DNA of 64,000 bases, taken from Leptasterias polaris (lineage: Eukaryota > Echinodermata > Asteroidea > Forcipulatida > Asteriidae). Location of the stretch: the NCBI GenBank assembly GCA_037783415.1, contig JAZGTN010000171.1:372001-436000 (forward strand), given 5' to 3'. Positions 1-10,216 of this stretch are shown here, piece after piece (positions within the stretch are counted from its first letter, which is position 1; every line of letters starts with the position of its first letter). Under the pieces are notes generated by a model that worked only from the letters and a program-made list of their open reading frames with translations, was not told the origin of the DNA and did not search any database. Both the position numbers and the translations under genes were made by a program.

Positions 1-1976
1 CACTGTACTTTTGGCATACACACACACCATCAGGTCAATAAGATCACTGGTTATAAACAAACCGTTTTGCCCGAGTCTTATTGTATTTGCAGCTAAAATT
101 GAATGTTATACTTTACATTATACTTTCCAGCTAAAAATTACTTTATGAAACCTCCTTTAATTGAAGACTCCTCCGGTTTTGGTAGTGTATTTTTGTATCA
201 ATATTTAATAACAATGCAATGTAATTGACGTTCCGACACACAGTCTTTCTCAGTTAGCCTTTGAGAAAGACTCTGCGAAGGTCGAAATGCTTGCCCATTA
301 AAACATTGTTTGCATTTACACCATACGTCATTTTGATTGATAAGCGGATTTCAAAAACTAATAATAATTTTGTCAACAGTGCAATATTGTGAAACCTTCT
401 GCAAATAATTATAATTAACTTAATAGTTCATTTCAATTTAGGAACTTTTACGGAGTATCCAAACTTATTGCATAAGCCTTTGTCTTAAAAAATTGAAATA
501 ATTTGATTACTTTTTGTCAAAATAGTACAGGACTATAAACATACATCAAGGTTCAAAGAAAACTAATTACAAATTTGTGAATTACCTCAGCCGTCCATTC
601 TGAAAAACTACAAATAAATAGTTGGACTTTATTATTTATTTGTGATTCCTTGTTACAATGCGATATTTTGATGGTTTGATAATAGTTGGTTTGAATGATT
701 TTTCCCAAAACTATTATAGGCCTATTATTTGTTATTTAAAATGTATTTATCGGAAAACAAACGTACTCAGTCAGTACAGGTACTGATCACCAAGAGATTT
801 TTGGCAAAGTAAAGTTGTGTCTTACCTGCCATATCCAGAATTTAATGATCATCAATGACACCAACAAAAATAAATGTCAGCTAACTTGAACGCAAACATT
901 TTGTCAAACAGAGGGTTGGAAAAACATTCAAATATTCTTCAAACAACAATATACTGTCCCTTGAAATTACACAAATCAGACTAGACTGCAGTCTAGGATC
1001 TGCCTCACCTACAGTCAAGGTTTTTTATTGAAGGCTAATTAACTGTAGGCCTAGATGTCAGTATGGAGACGGCAGTTATTATTTTAAAATTATCTCAAGA
1101 CTCAAATATCTTCTTGTAAATTTGTCGCCACCAAAGGACACCTTCCCAATAAAACACAGGTGCATCTTCAAATTAAAAACTGAAGGCGATTTTCCATCAT
1201 CAGTGTAATAAGAGGTGGCATGGATTTCATGATGATATGAGATTGGACTCCAAGGTGAAACAAGCAGACTATCACCTTCGTTTCTAACTTCTTGTTTGTT
1301 TTTCCCCGAATGGCACGTTTCCATAATTACATACATGGAGGTAGCTACATCAGGGAGAGAGAGAGCGGGAAGCATCATACACAACTCAACGTAATCATTT
1401 CATGTAATACTACATACAGTAACACGGTCGTGGGTTGTAACAACCGAAATCAGCTGTTGTATAGTTTTTACAGTTTGCTCTGAAAATCCTAAAAAATACA
1501 TCAGCTGATTTCGGTTGTAGAGGGGTTGTCACAGAAAAAGGGTTCTAGTAATATGATGAACTTCAGGATCAGTAAGCTTTCAGATTAAAATTAAACAATG
1601 AAGCCTTTTATCTTTACCAATCCTGTGTAAAACCTTTACGGTTGTAAGTCTTAGTTTTGTCGTCCGTAGCAGCATCAACAAATTTTGCTGCATTTGGCTG
1701 CATTTCTTGACACTTAAACTTGAGTGAAACTTTCATATGAAGCTCGTTTATGGAAAGACGGGTGACTTAGATGCTTTTTATATTATTATGATGTGCGAAG
1801 TCAACGTTACAGGTTTTGAGTATGGGGACCAAGCGCATGAGTACCTTCATAATGCTCAATGCCGAATGGACCCTGCCTGCTTAGATAACAGGTTTCCCGC
1901 TAAAGTTACGAGTCACTATAAAATGAGTTGAAAAAAAAGGTTATTCAAATGTTTCTCATTTCTTATTTCGAACCAG
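1..1976. other. Non-coding stretch, probable FBXL16 intron
   Basis: AT-rich DNA with no supported exon. It lies upstream of an FBXL16-like exon on the + strand, so it is best read as intron of that gene. The preceding FBXL16 exons (F-box and first leucine-rich repeats) were looked for by protein pattern and not found, so they should lie before the window. The only structure seen is a perfect 16-bp inverted repeat at 1441-1456 and 1502-1517. Confidence 0.5.
1441..1517. repeat. Inverted repeat, 16-bp arms
   Basis: The arm caaccgaaatcagctg at 1441-1456 is repeated as its exact reverse complement at 1502-1517, leaving a 45-nt loop. It could form a hairpin or be the remnant of a short inverted-repeat element; no target duplication was recognised around it. 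Confidence 0.6.
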
Positions 1977-2125
1977 ATGTGTCCGGATAACAGACACAGG
2001 CATTGGATTCTTGTCCACGATGAACTGCATGAGGGCGCTATACCTAAGGTGGTGTTGTCATGTGCAGGATTTTGGACTGCAACACTTGTACAACATGAAG
2101 AGCCTGGCCATACTGTCAGTAGCAG
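1977..2125 (+). CDS. FBXL16: FBXL16-like penultimate coding exon (LRR region)
   Basis: This 149-bp exon encodes a leucine-rich-repeat stretch beginning [16 protein letters not shown] and continuing [14 protein letters not shown], then ending LAILSVAG. The pattern closely follows the C-terminal repeats of FBXL16, an F-box/LRR protein of SCF-type assemblies; in vertebrates FBXL16 is also described as an atypical F-box regulator. The acceptor is ...aaccag before 1977. The donor is the GT at 2126-2127. The last codon is split after its first base (g|gg, Gly) and is completed by the exon at 3911. Reading frame, splice phase and residue order all agree with the next exon. The first base of the exon completes a codon from an upstream exon that is not in the window. 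Identification rests on remembered family similarity, not on a search. Confidence 0.85.
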
Positions 2126-3114
2126 GTGGGTTAAAAAATTGAATAACTTCAGAAGAAAATCAGTTTACATGATTTTGATGATTGTTTACAGGTATACTGT
2201 TAAATAAAGAAATTTACTAGATGTTTATATTTGTAAAAAAGGGGAAGCCAATACAACCCGTGACAGCCGGCTGAAAAAAAAAACAACAACCGAGAAATGC
2301 CGGGTCGGTACAAAATGTTCCCAACTTCCCAACCAGTACCATGCATAAAACCATGATAAAACCTACTCTACCCAGATCCAATTCGACGTGTAATGAATCT
2401 CTGTGCATTTGGTAAGTGTACGTCCAATTTCGGCCTTCTGTCAGTGACCAGATTTGCCCAATTTATACCACTTGCAAAAAACACACATTCTAAGAACACA
2501 AATTTCATCTTAATTGTTTATTGAATCAATTAAGAATTTAAAACATCTTCAAGAAGATCTTTTTCAGAAAAAACCAACGAAAAACTTGCCAAAGGCTTTC
2601 CCGTTACTTCGTCTCTGTGAGGGTGCAGGGATGCTTGTTGCTTGTTCAGTTGGTGATCGTAATTGTTGTTCTTCCGATTGGCTTTTAGTGCGGCCAGTGA
2701 TGCAGACAAACCTACAACGCGATCTCAGACTTGAAATTCATTGGCGCTATAGCACATTCAATTCTACCTCCAGAATTGTTTGCAGTCCTTTAAAATGCGA
2801 TATTCAAAATTACAAGTTAATGCCCACCATGATTCAAACAACTTGGTCAGTCTTTGGTAAGTTTTAGGGTAAGCTTTTCCAATGAGGTTTAAAGTAATCT
2901 TAATTGATTCATTACAGTGGATATAAAATCTGTGTCATTAAAATGTGTGTAGTCTTGATTTTTGAAGGTGGTAAAACTTGGGCATATCTTCTCACTACTA
3001 TAGTCTCACAGCAGTGGCTGAAGTTTGATATACCAAGTTCTTATAATGCACCAACTTTTGTAACCCTCCTTTCTGCAACTGTCGGGAGGATGGGAGGATA
3101 CGAATACGAATATC

Positions 3115-3381
3115 GCAACTAACCCAAACCAACCCTACCCAGAACCATCCCGACCTAACCCAAACCAACCCTACCCAGATCCATCCCGACCTAGCCCAAC
3201 CCAATGCAAACTGCTCACACCTTATCCAACCCAACACTACCCAGATCTACCCCACCCGATCCAAACTGTTCAGACCTAAACAAACACTATCTAGACAATT
3301 TTTCCAACCCAACCAAACCCCATCTAAACCAACACAACCCAGCCAATCCCAATCCTACTCGACCAACCAAAACATCCCATT
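3115..3381. repeat. C/A-rich degenerate tandem repeat
   Basis: A 36-bp unit built of ccaaccc and ccatcccgacc words is repeated about twice almost perfectly from 3120, then decays into irregular ccaaccc/cctaccc runs to about 3381. One strand is almost free of G. ORFs on both strands here are repeat artefacts. Confidence 0.75.
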
Positions 3382-3389
3382 GTCCCGTT

Positions 3390-3831
3390 CAGTGCTTCCA
3401 CTCCCCAAAATTGAATTTCCTTAGATTCACATAATTTTTTCCTTAGATTAAAAGAAATTTCCTTAGAGTTTTGGGAGGATTTCCTTAAAATTTCCTTAGA
3501 TAAAATAACTTAAACTATTCTATGGTACGATGGTACGCGCTATAAGCAACCAACCTCGTTCCCAGCCGTGATCGATCTCACTGCGCCATTTTTCGCTGAT
3601 ATGAACCCTAAAAATTGCCAGTTTTCATGTTTTATTGTATTTTTTTTGTATGATTTGCTTTTATTCTCAAATTTCTTTAAATTTTTCTTTCAATTTTGAA
3701 ATTTCCTTAAAATTTCCTTCGATTTTTGAAATTTCCTTAAATTTCCTTAGATTTTTGGTTTCCTTAGAAATTTCCTTAGGACGTTAAAATTTCCTTAAAA
3801 TAAGGAAATTTCCTTAGAAGTGGAAACGCTG
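3390..3831. mobile_element. Non-autonomous hAT element (442 bp)
   Basis: The element is bounded by the 8-bp direct repeat gtcccgtt at 3382-3389 and 3832-3839. Its ends are inverted: it starts cagtgcttccact and ends with the reverse complement of cagcgtttccact. An 8-bp duplication and a CAG-type end are hallmarks of the hAT superfamily. The interior has no coding capacity and carries many copies of tttccttag/aaatttcctta, typical of subterminal transposase-binding repeats. It sits in the FBXL16 intron, inside or beside the C/A-rich repeat. Confidence 0.85.
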
Positions 3832-3910
3832 GTCCCGTTACCAACTAAATCCCCAGATCCATTTATTTCTAAATTAATTGAATGATAATGTGCAATTTTA
3901 TGGTTTACAG

Positions 3911-4059
3911 GGTGTCCATTGCTGACAGCAGCAGGTCTGTCTGGTCTTGCTCAGTTAAAGAACCTTGAGGAGTTGGAGTTGACCAACTGCCCTGGATCAT
4001 CCCCTGAGTTGCTGCAGTATTTTACTCTCAATCTCTCTAAATGTACAATTGTCCACTAA
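3911..4059 (+). CDS. FBXL16: FBXL16-like terminal coding exon
   Basis: After acceptor tttacag the exon reads, in the phase set by the previous exon, [17 protein letters not shown], then [20 protein letters not shown], then NLSKCTIVH and a TAA stop at 4057-4059. This matches the C-terminus I recall for FBXL16, including the ELELTNCPG repeat and the short tail after it. The junction restores a Gly codon, giving a continuous LRR. The gene is on the + strand and its 3' UTR should start at 4060. The polyadenylation site was not determined. Confidence 0.88.
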
Positions 4060-4137
4060 AGATGTATTGTCCATTCTTGCTGATAAAATCATTTTTTTTA
4101 TGCTTGCAAGGAATTCTGTTTTTGTAACAAAAGAAAA

Positions 4138-4330
4138 GGCAGTTTACGGTCGAATGGCTTCTGACTGGCACCCCCCCCCCCCCCCCGAACAAAGATATTG
4201 ACAAAATAGGGAGACCGCCAACATAGGGCTAGATAGCTCAGTTGGTAGAGCGCCGGCACGTTAAACCGGAGGTCGTTGGTTCAAATCCCGCTCTAGTCAA
4301 TTTTTCTTTGTTGAACCCAAAATCATTTTA
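4138..4330 (+). repeat. tRNA-derived SINE-like unit, copy 1
   Basis: The unit starts ggcagtttacggtcgaatgg and ends near aacccaaaatcatttta. Its tRNA-like core is at 4227-4298 (72 nt) with perfect polymerase III boxes: tagctcagttgg (A) and ggttcaaatcc (B). The acceptor stem (ggctaga with tctagtc) and D stem pair well. The T stem has a mismatch, the anticodon stem has a closing C-A mismatch, and the loop has C instead of U at position 33, so a functional tRNA is unlikely. An 18-base C run lies 5' of the core. Confidence 0.75.
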
Positions 4331-4466
4331 CAAAAATTACCCAGTCAGTTTCCCTTGTGGTTTATTATTTGATATCTGATATAAAAAGTCGCATCCCCTT
4401 AAGGTGATCCCCTGGCTGCCGCTTCCCAGGTTGTATCGTATACTTCGGTGAGATCCCTGGCTACAC

Positions 4467-4648
4467 GGCAGTTTACGGTCGAATGGCTTCTGACTGGCAC
4501 CCCCCGAACAAAGATATTGACAAAATAGGGAGACCGCCAACATAGGGCTAGATAGCTCAGTTGGTAGAGCGCCGGCATGTTAAACCGGAGGTCGTTGGTT
4601 CAAATCCCGCTCTAGTCAATTTTTCTTTGTTCAACCCAAAATCATTTA
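4467..4648 (+). repeat. tRNA-derived SINE-like unit, copy 2
   Basis: This is a second copy of the same unit 329 bp downstream in the same orientation, with a short C run in place of the long one. The tRNA-like core is at 4546-4617. The anticodon loop reads atgttaa, which would give anticodon GTT (Asn) if it were a tRNA, but the overall sequence is not that of an animal tRNA-Asn and the T stem is again imperfect. Head-to-tail arrangement suggests local duplication. Confidence 0.75.
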
Positions 4649-6940
4649 AAAGAAAAGAGAAACACATTATGAGTGTAATAGTGGTAGTTTGTTCAAGCCA
4701 CCTTTTCACTGACTGGCTGGCAGTTGATCAGGTAAAATTTGATCTGTGTATTGTTTCAAAAAAATTGCTGACTAGTTTTTGTGAATATCCTTTTAAATCA
4801 TTATGCCAGGTTATACATGAAAACTGTTCAGCCCAATTCTTTCAGAGTCGATTTCATTAACAGTTTCTTAAATTGATAACTTTGATAGATCTAGTTATTA
4901 CGTGAAAAACATTTCTCTATTGATAAACAAAAGGTTACATCAGCGTAACTTAAGGACCATGTCTCTGTGATTGGACAAGATAGTGAGAGACAAAGGGAAT
5001 CAACCACACAGTATGTGATAACTGTTCGGGAAAAGGGGAATTTACTGGTGCTAAACAAAATTAAATATGTCTATCTTCCTATATAAAAGATAGCATAGCA
5101 TGTGTGTAAATGTGGAAATGTAAAAAAAAAAAAGCTTAATCGGATGACGCCATGTGAAACAATGGAAACTGGATCTTGGAAAGACAAAACAGTGCATTCT
5201 TTGTTCTTATGGAAAACACTCAAGATGTTATTACTTCACAAACATGAGTTTTCTCAACAACCATAAAAAAAAGTATACAAATTTACTCTATGCATAATTT
5301 CACATAATGAAAAAAATACAAAAGGGACTCCACATAAAATAACACTCAAATTATAAAAAAGTACAATAAAAGGTCAGGAAACCCCAACTGCTTCACTTTA
5401 ATCCTTTAAGCTATTGGGTCAAAATATGTGAAATAAATCATACATCTTCAAAACAGAGGAAATGTTTGAGCTGTTTTTCTAAATGTACTTGACAGAAGAG
5501 TATGCACAGGGAATCAGAGGTTTTACTTCACACAGATTATACATAAAAATGGATGGATCCATATAAATGCTTGTATTAAATGAATTCTAAATGCTGAATA
5601 CGAGTGCTTAGCTTGGGGACATACAAGTACTATGTCAGTGCATTGTGAATTTACATGTACTTGATTCCTGTGTATAAAGTGTACAAAAGTGACAAGTAGT
5701 GTAATATCAACAGGTAGGCTATGTATGTGTTACAAATGGCTTTAACTATTAATAAAAAAACTTGTTCAAAAGATTTTATACCAGAGGCAAGTCTTGATGT
5801 AAAGTATACGCCTGATTCTGGAAGATGGAGAAATAGAAAAAATGGTATTAAATGTAAATAATAAATTATCACACTTCTTTAAGTGACCTTTGTTTAAAAC
5901 ATTATAGAAAAACAGTTATTATGTTGTAAATAGCTACATGTCTGTGCAATGCCATTGAATGTTTGAGTGAAAAATGGACCAAAGTTTCTTCAGCCAGTCA
6001 TATGGCAAACATATTTTCTTCTCTGTTAAACATTTTACTCATACGAAAAGCTCTGTTAGAGTATTTCCAAGGTAACTGTTCAATGAAAAGTTCTTTCAGT
6101 AGGACTATTAACTAGGATACAGTGTTTGTGTAGCACCATTTGCAAGTATTCAATCAATGTTGAGAGAGTCTTAGTGTAGAATTACAGGGTAGTTTCTTCA
6201 ATTTTGCCACTTATTGTAAGAACCAAGAACCTTGTTCATAAACACTTTCATCTGATTTCCTAAAGAGCCTTGTTCTGAATTACTTAATATACCACAGGGC
6301 TGGACCTTTGTTGTTAATATTAATAGATTATATTAGATATCACGTATGTAAACCTCAAAGCCTAACTAGTTGATAGTAATTTTGTTGACTTCAATTCAGA
6401 GCGCCCCTTGCAACAAGCAGTGTCGGTGACAGTGTAAGTGTTGATTTCTATAATGTCTGCTCTGTCTTGTCTCATTGTGGGACTTATTACGTGTAACTCT
6501 TAAAATTTACTGTCTGTATCAATCTTTGAGTCTCTATAAAACGGAAGTTTTATGTATCACTTAAAATAGCAAAACTAACAAGTTACAGTACCCACTTGCC
6601 TGAAAATGGAAAGTTCTAATGAGTGATGTTTTAAAGTATGTTCATTCTTTGAGCATAACAAAAATCAAAAATTAATGTACACAAAAGGGTGAGGGTGGAT
6701 ATACAAGAAAATATAAATTGTTTGATCCAGTGTTTGCCTGTACACCCAAAGTTTCTTGGTCCTGTGGGTCGTGTACTCTTAGGTTAAACACACCCATGAA
6801 CTGTTTGCTGTGTGAAAGTCCTAAGCCCTATTTGCAGTGGACTTTCTGTGCAACTAAATTAATGTGTTAAAATGTCAACCTAACATTTTCAGGTCAGTCA
6901 ACTTATTGCTTTGGAATTCTTAACTGAACAGACCACTTAA
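4649..6940. other. Non-coding stretch
   Basis: AT-rich DNA with no supported gene. It may include FBXL16 3' UTR and intergenic DNA; the ORFs seen are short and carry no recognisable domain. Confidence 0.5.
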
Positions 6941-7640
6941 CTGTGATGATGAGTTAACATTGTCTCGCAGTAAGTTACTGTGATTATGAGTTAACATTGT
7001 CTCGCAGTAAGTTACTGTGATGATGAGTTAACATTGTCTCGCAGTAAGTTACTGTGATTATGAGTTAACATTGTCTCGCAGTAAGTTACTGTGATGATGA
7101 GTTAACATTGTCTCGCAGTAAGTTACTGTGATGATGAGTTAACATTGTCTCGCAGTAACTTATTGTGATGATGAGTTAACATTGTCTCGCAGTAAGTTAC
7201 TGTGATTATGAGTTAACATTGTCTCGCAGTAAGTTACTGTGATGATGAGTTAACATTGTCTCGCAGTAAGTTACTGTGATTATGAGTTAACATTGTCTCG
7301 CAGTAAGTTACTGTGATGATGAGTTAACATTGTCTCGCAGTAAGTTACTGTGATGATGAGTTAACATTGTCTCGCAGTAACTTATTGTGATGATGAGTTA
7401 ACATTGTCTCGCAGTAAGTTACTGTGATGATGAGTTAACATTGTCTCGCAGTAAGTTACTGTGATGATGAGTTAACATTGTCTCGCAGTAAGTTACTGTG
7501 ATGATGAGTTAACATTGTCTCGCAGTAACTTATTGTGATGATGAGTTAACATTGTCTCGCAGTAAGTTACTGTGATGATGAGTTAACATTGTCTCGCAGT
7601 AAGTTACTGTGATGATGAGTTAATATTGTCTCACAGTAAC
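6941..7640. repeat. 37-bp minisatellite with 6-mer higher-order repeat
   Basis: About 19 copies of a 37-bp unit (core gagttaacattgtctcgca) run head to tail with very little divergence. Two kinds of unit variant recur in a fixed order: gattatgag versus gatgatgag, and gtaactta versus gtaagtta. Units 1-6 and 7-12 have the same variant order, giving a 222-bp higher-order repeat. A later four-unit block ends with the same gtaactta variant. Confidence 0.9.
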
Positions 7641-7657
7641 TGAGGCTGTATCCAAAT

Positions 7658-7998
7658 TTAAAGGGTGTGTACACTATTGGTAAGATTGAAATATAAATGT
7701 TCACAGATTTGCACATGGAATAAAGATGGTCATGGTGGAAAACTTCCCTTGAAATACTTTTGCTTGAAATGCCATAGTTTTTAGGAAATGAGTAAAACAA
7801 TAGTCTTTATCACGCAGAATAAAATCCGATGTTTGAAAAAAGTTAAATCATATAATGGGGGTTTGTCACTGTTTTCTCATGACTCCGAAGACCGATTTAG
7901 CTGAAACTTTCACAAGTTTGTTATTTTATGTACATGTTGGGTCACATCAAGTGTGGATACAGGTCTTTGGCAATTACCTATTTTGTACACACTCTTTA
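7658..7998. mobile_element. Short TIR element, diverged member of a TTAA family
   Basis: Begins ttaaagggtgtgtacac and ends gtgtgtacaaaat-like sequence in inverted form (tttgtacacactcttta). The right end has ttac in place of ttaa. An internal segment (caagtttgttattttatg, then caggtctttggcaatta) matches, in reverse orientation, the element at 9841-10216, so both belong to one family. No coding capacity. Confidence 0.6.
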
Positions 7999-9840
7999 CG
8001 GCTCCAGCTATAATGACTGTTGCTAAGGATGTCCTTTACTATCAGCTGTAGCAGCCATTTTCGATACGACCTTACTTCAATCAGATTTTCACTTGGAGGT
8101 GGCTTTAGGTCAAGTAAGGTTATTGCAAATTAATGACAATGTATTGACACAAGAATAAGAAGCCAATGAAGCTTATCCATATGAAGATGGGTAGGGTCAG
8201 ACTTTGGGCCAAACCCAATTGCTTCAAAATTTGAAGGGACTAATCCATTGGGTAATGGTTGGATGTACATGTAATATGCTGTGTACAGAAATTAATATTT
8301 ATTAAATGAACTTATGGAAGCTGTGTAATGATTGATGTGTCAGCTGGTAATGGGAAACTAACTTTCCCAACTTGTTGTTTTGATTAATATATTTTGTAAA
8401 TATTTATTTGAAGAATTATCGAGTATGAATGGGATTGTCAAAAAATATGTTTATTTATATATGGAGAGAAAAATATGAGTTTGGAGAGCAACTAGTGTAA
8501 AGCTTGTGTAATGATGTACATTTATGCTTGCAAGCTTGTAAAGAGTATGGCAACTTTTGTATTACTTTATTCAATTATGTTATTGTATTGTGTCTTTCCT
8601 TTGTCTTTTGTTAAAAAGATTTAAATGTTGAAAACCATATCCATCCATGTTACACATTTAAACCCATATACTTTTACCATAATTTGCTCTTAAAAAAATA
8701 ATTATGTTCTGACATGGTTTAGGGGCATTGAACAAGATTTGCTTGATGAAGTGCTGCGATCCAAACAATTTACCCTTTTGATTTAGTATTTAACAGTTAG
8801 GAAAAGTTAAAGGGAAACGGTCACTTTGGCTGTTTCTGGTATGCTGCACTAATCACTCCTTTTTGGAAGTGTTAATGTTTGGCCATATTCCTTTTGTTTC
8901 TGTTTTAATTCATCACCATATATAGGTTTGGTGTTCTAGTTGTTGGTCTTCCAACCTGAAGACCCCCCCCCCCCCCACCAGAGTTGGAAAATTGAGTCAG
9001 CAGGTAGCAGATATTGAATGCATTGGGACAGCTACACAATGAATGTCAAGGAGCTCAGTTGTCTAGACCCCCACCTCCCCATGCAATACACATACATAAC
9101 ATGTCATTCAATTTCATTTCTTTGTGTAATTCTACAATAATCCACTTCAAAGATTTTATTTTGAATATTTTAATTTCAAAACACTGATTAAAAATGCTCA
9201 AAATAAACCCAACACAATAAGATCACTGACACACTGTGACAGAATTACTACAAATTAAAAGACATTTCAAATAATATACCATTATATAATCTAACAGTTC
9301 AACTTTGGTCTACTCTCAGTGAATGTGTTTGATACCAGCCATTGCACACATTGGTTGAGAACATTTGCATCATTTACCTTTGATAAGAGAAAACCCTTGA
9401 AACAAGCATTTTGCCAACAAAATATCATCTCTCTCAATCTCGTTATCAATATAAACCCATTTGGTTTTTAAAATTGACAATGGTAAATTGACAAACCTAA
9501 ACATACAAAACCCCCAAAATACAAAAACTTAATTTTTACTTGAATTACGACACATTCAGATAAGTTCTACCAGAAATGATATATACAAGGAAAGTTCTAG
9601 TAAAATGTTTGCTTTGTGCAGCTGTACAAAAATGTTCCGTAGATTGTTCTAAATACTACTTGGATATTTTTCAGCTGAATCTGTCCATTTATTTGTAACA
9701 CTGTCCATAGTATTTGAAGAAAAGTTCCAAACTTCAAGTTGATTCATTTATATAACGACACAAATAACTCTCAAAGATTATTAACTCTACACAAAACAAA
9801 GCTGTTTCAACCGCTATTGAGTTTTCAGAAGGAAAGGATC
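7999..9840. other. Non-coding stretch
   Basis: No supported gene. Contains a long poly-C run near 8960. Nothing else recognised. Confidence 0.5.
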
Positions 9841-10216
9841 TTAAAGGCACTGAACACGTTTTGTAATTGTCAAAGACCAGTATTCTCACTTGGTGTATCC
9901 CAACATATGCATAAAATAACAAGCCTGTGAAAATTTGGGCTCAATTGGTCATTGAAGTTGCAAGAAAATGATGAAAGAAAAAACACCCTTGTTGTACAAA
10001 TTAGTGTGCTTTCAGATAGGAATAAAAGGCTTCTGACCAGAAGTCTTTTATTATTTTAGTGAGAAATTACCTCTTTCTCAAAAACTATGTTACTTCAGAG
10101 GGAGTCGTTTCTCACAATGTTTTATACTATCAACAGCTCTCCGTTGCTCGTTACCAAGTAAGTTTTTATGCTAATATATATTTTGAGTAATTACCAAACG
10201 TGTACAGTGCCTTTAA
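9841..10216. mobile_element. 376-bp TTAA-flanked MITE
   Basis: The element runs from ttaaaggcactgaacacg to its near-inverse cgtgtacagtgcctttaa, with TTAA at both outer edges. Inverted ends continue into gtaatt. It has no ORF of note and an internal aaaggcttctgaccagaag palindrome-like segment. TTAA duplication and AGG-type ends are features of Kolobok elements, and TTAA of piggyBac; the assignment to Kolobok is inference. The sequence is one I associate with high-copy repeats of echinoderm genomes. Confidence 0.7.

Larger units (their letters stand above)
2126..3910 (+). other. FBXL16 last intron
   Basis: A GT-AG intron of 1785 bp between the two FBXL16-like exons. It holds unremarkable AT-rich sequence to about 3110, then a CCAACC-rich simple repeat, then a 442-bp non-autonomous hAT element with an 8-bp target duplication, then the acceptor ...tttacag. 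ORFs reported inside it look like chance openings. Confidence 0.8.

Noticed and set aside
3115..3381. Interstitial telomeric repeat
   Set aside because: Words such as aaccct occur, but the period is 36 bp and irregular, not a TTAGGG array.
4227..4298. Functional tRNA gene
   Set aside because: Acceptor and D stems pair, but the T stem has a mismatch, the anticodon stem is imperfect, U33 is replaced and the unit is repeated with common flanks, so a SINE is the better reading.
4561..4860. 99-codon ORF over the tRNA-like unit
   Set aside because: It starts on a TTG inside the tRNA-like core and its first third is the translated SINE; no domain or splice support.
6941..7640. CRISPR array
   Set aside because: Units are contiguous without unique spacers, no cas genes occur, and the genome is animal. 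The arrays at 50.5 and 63.5 kb were rejected for the same reasons.
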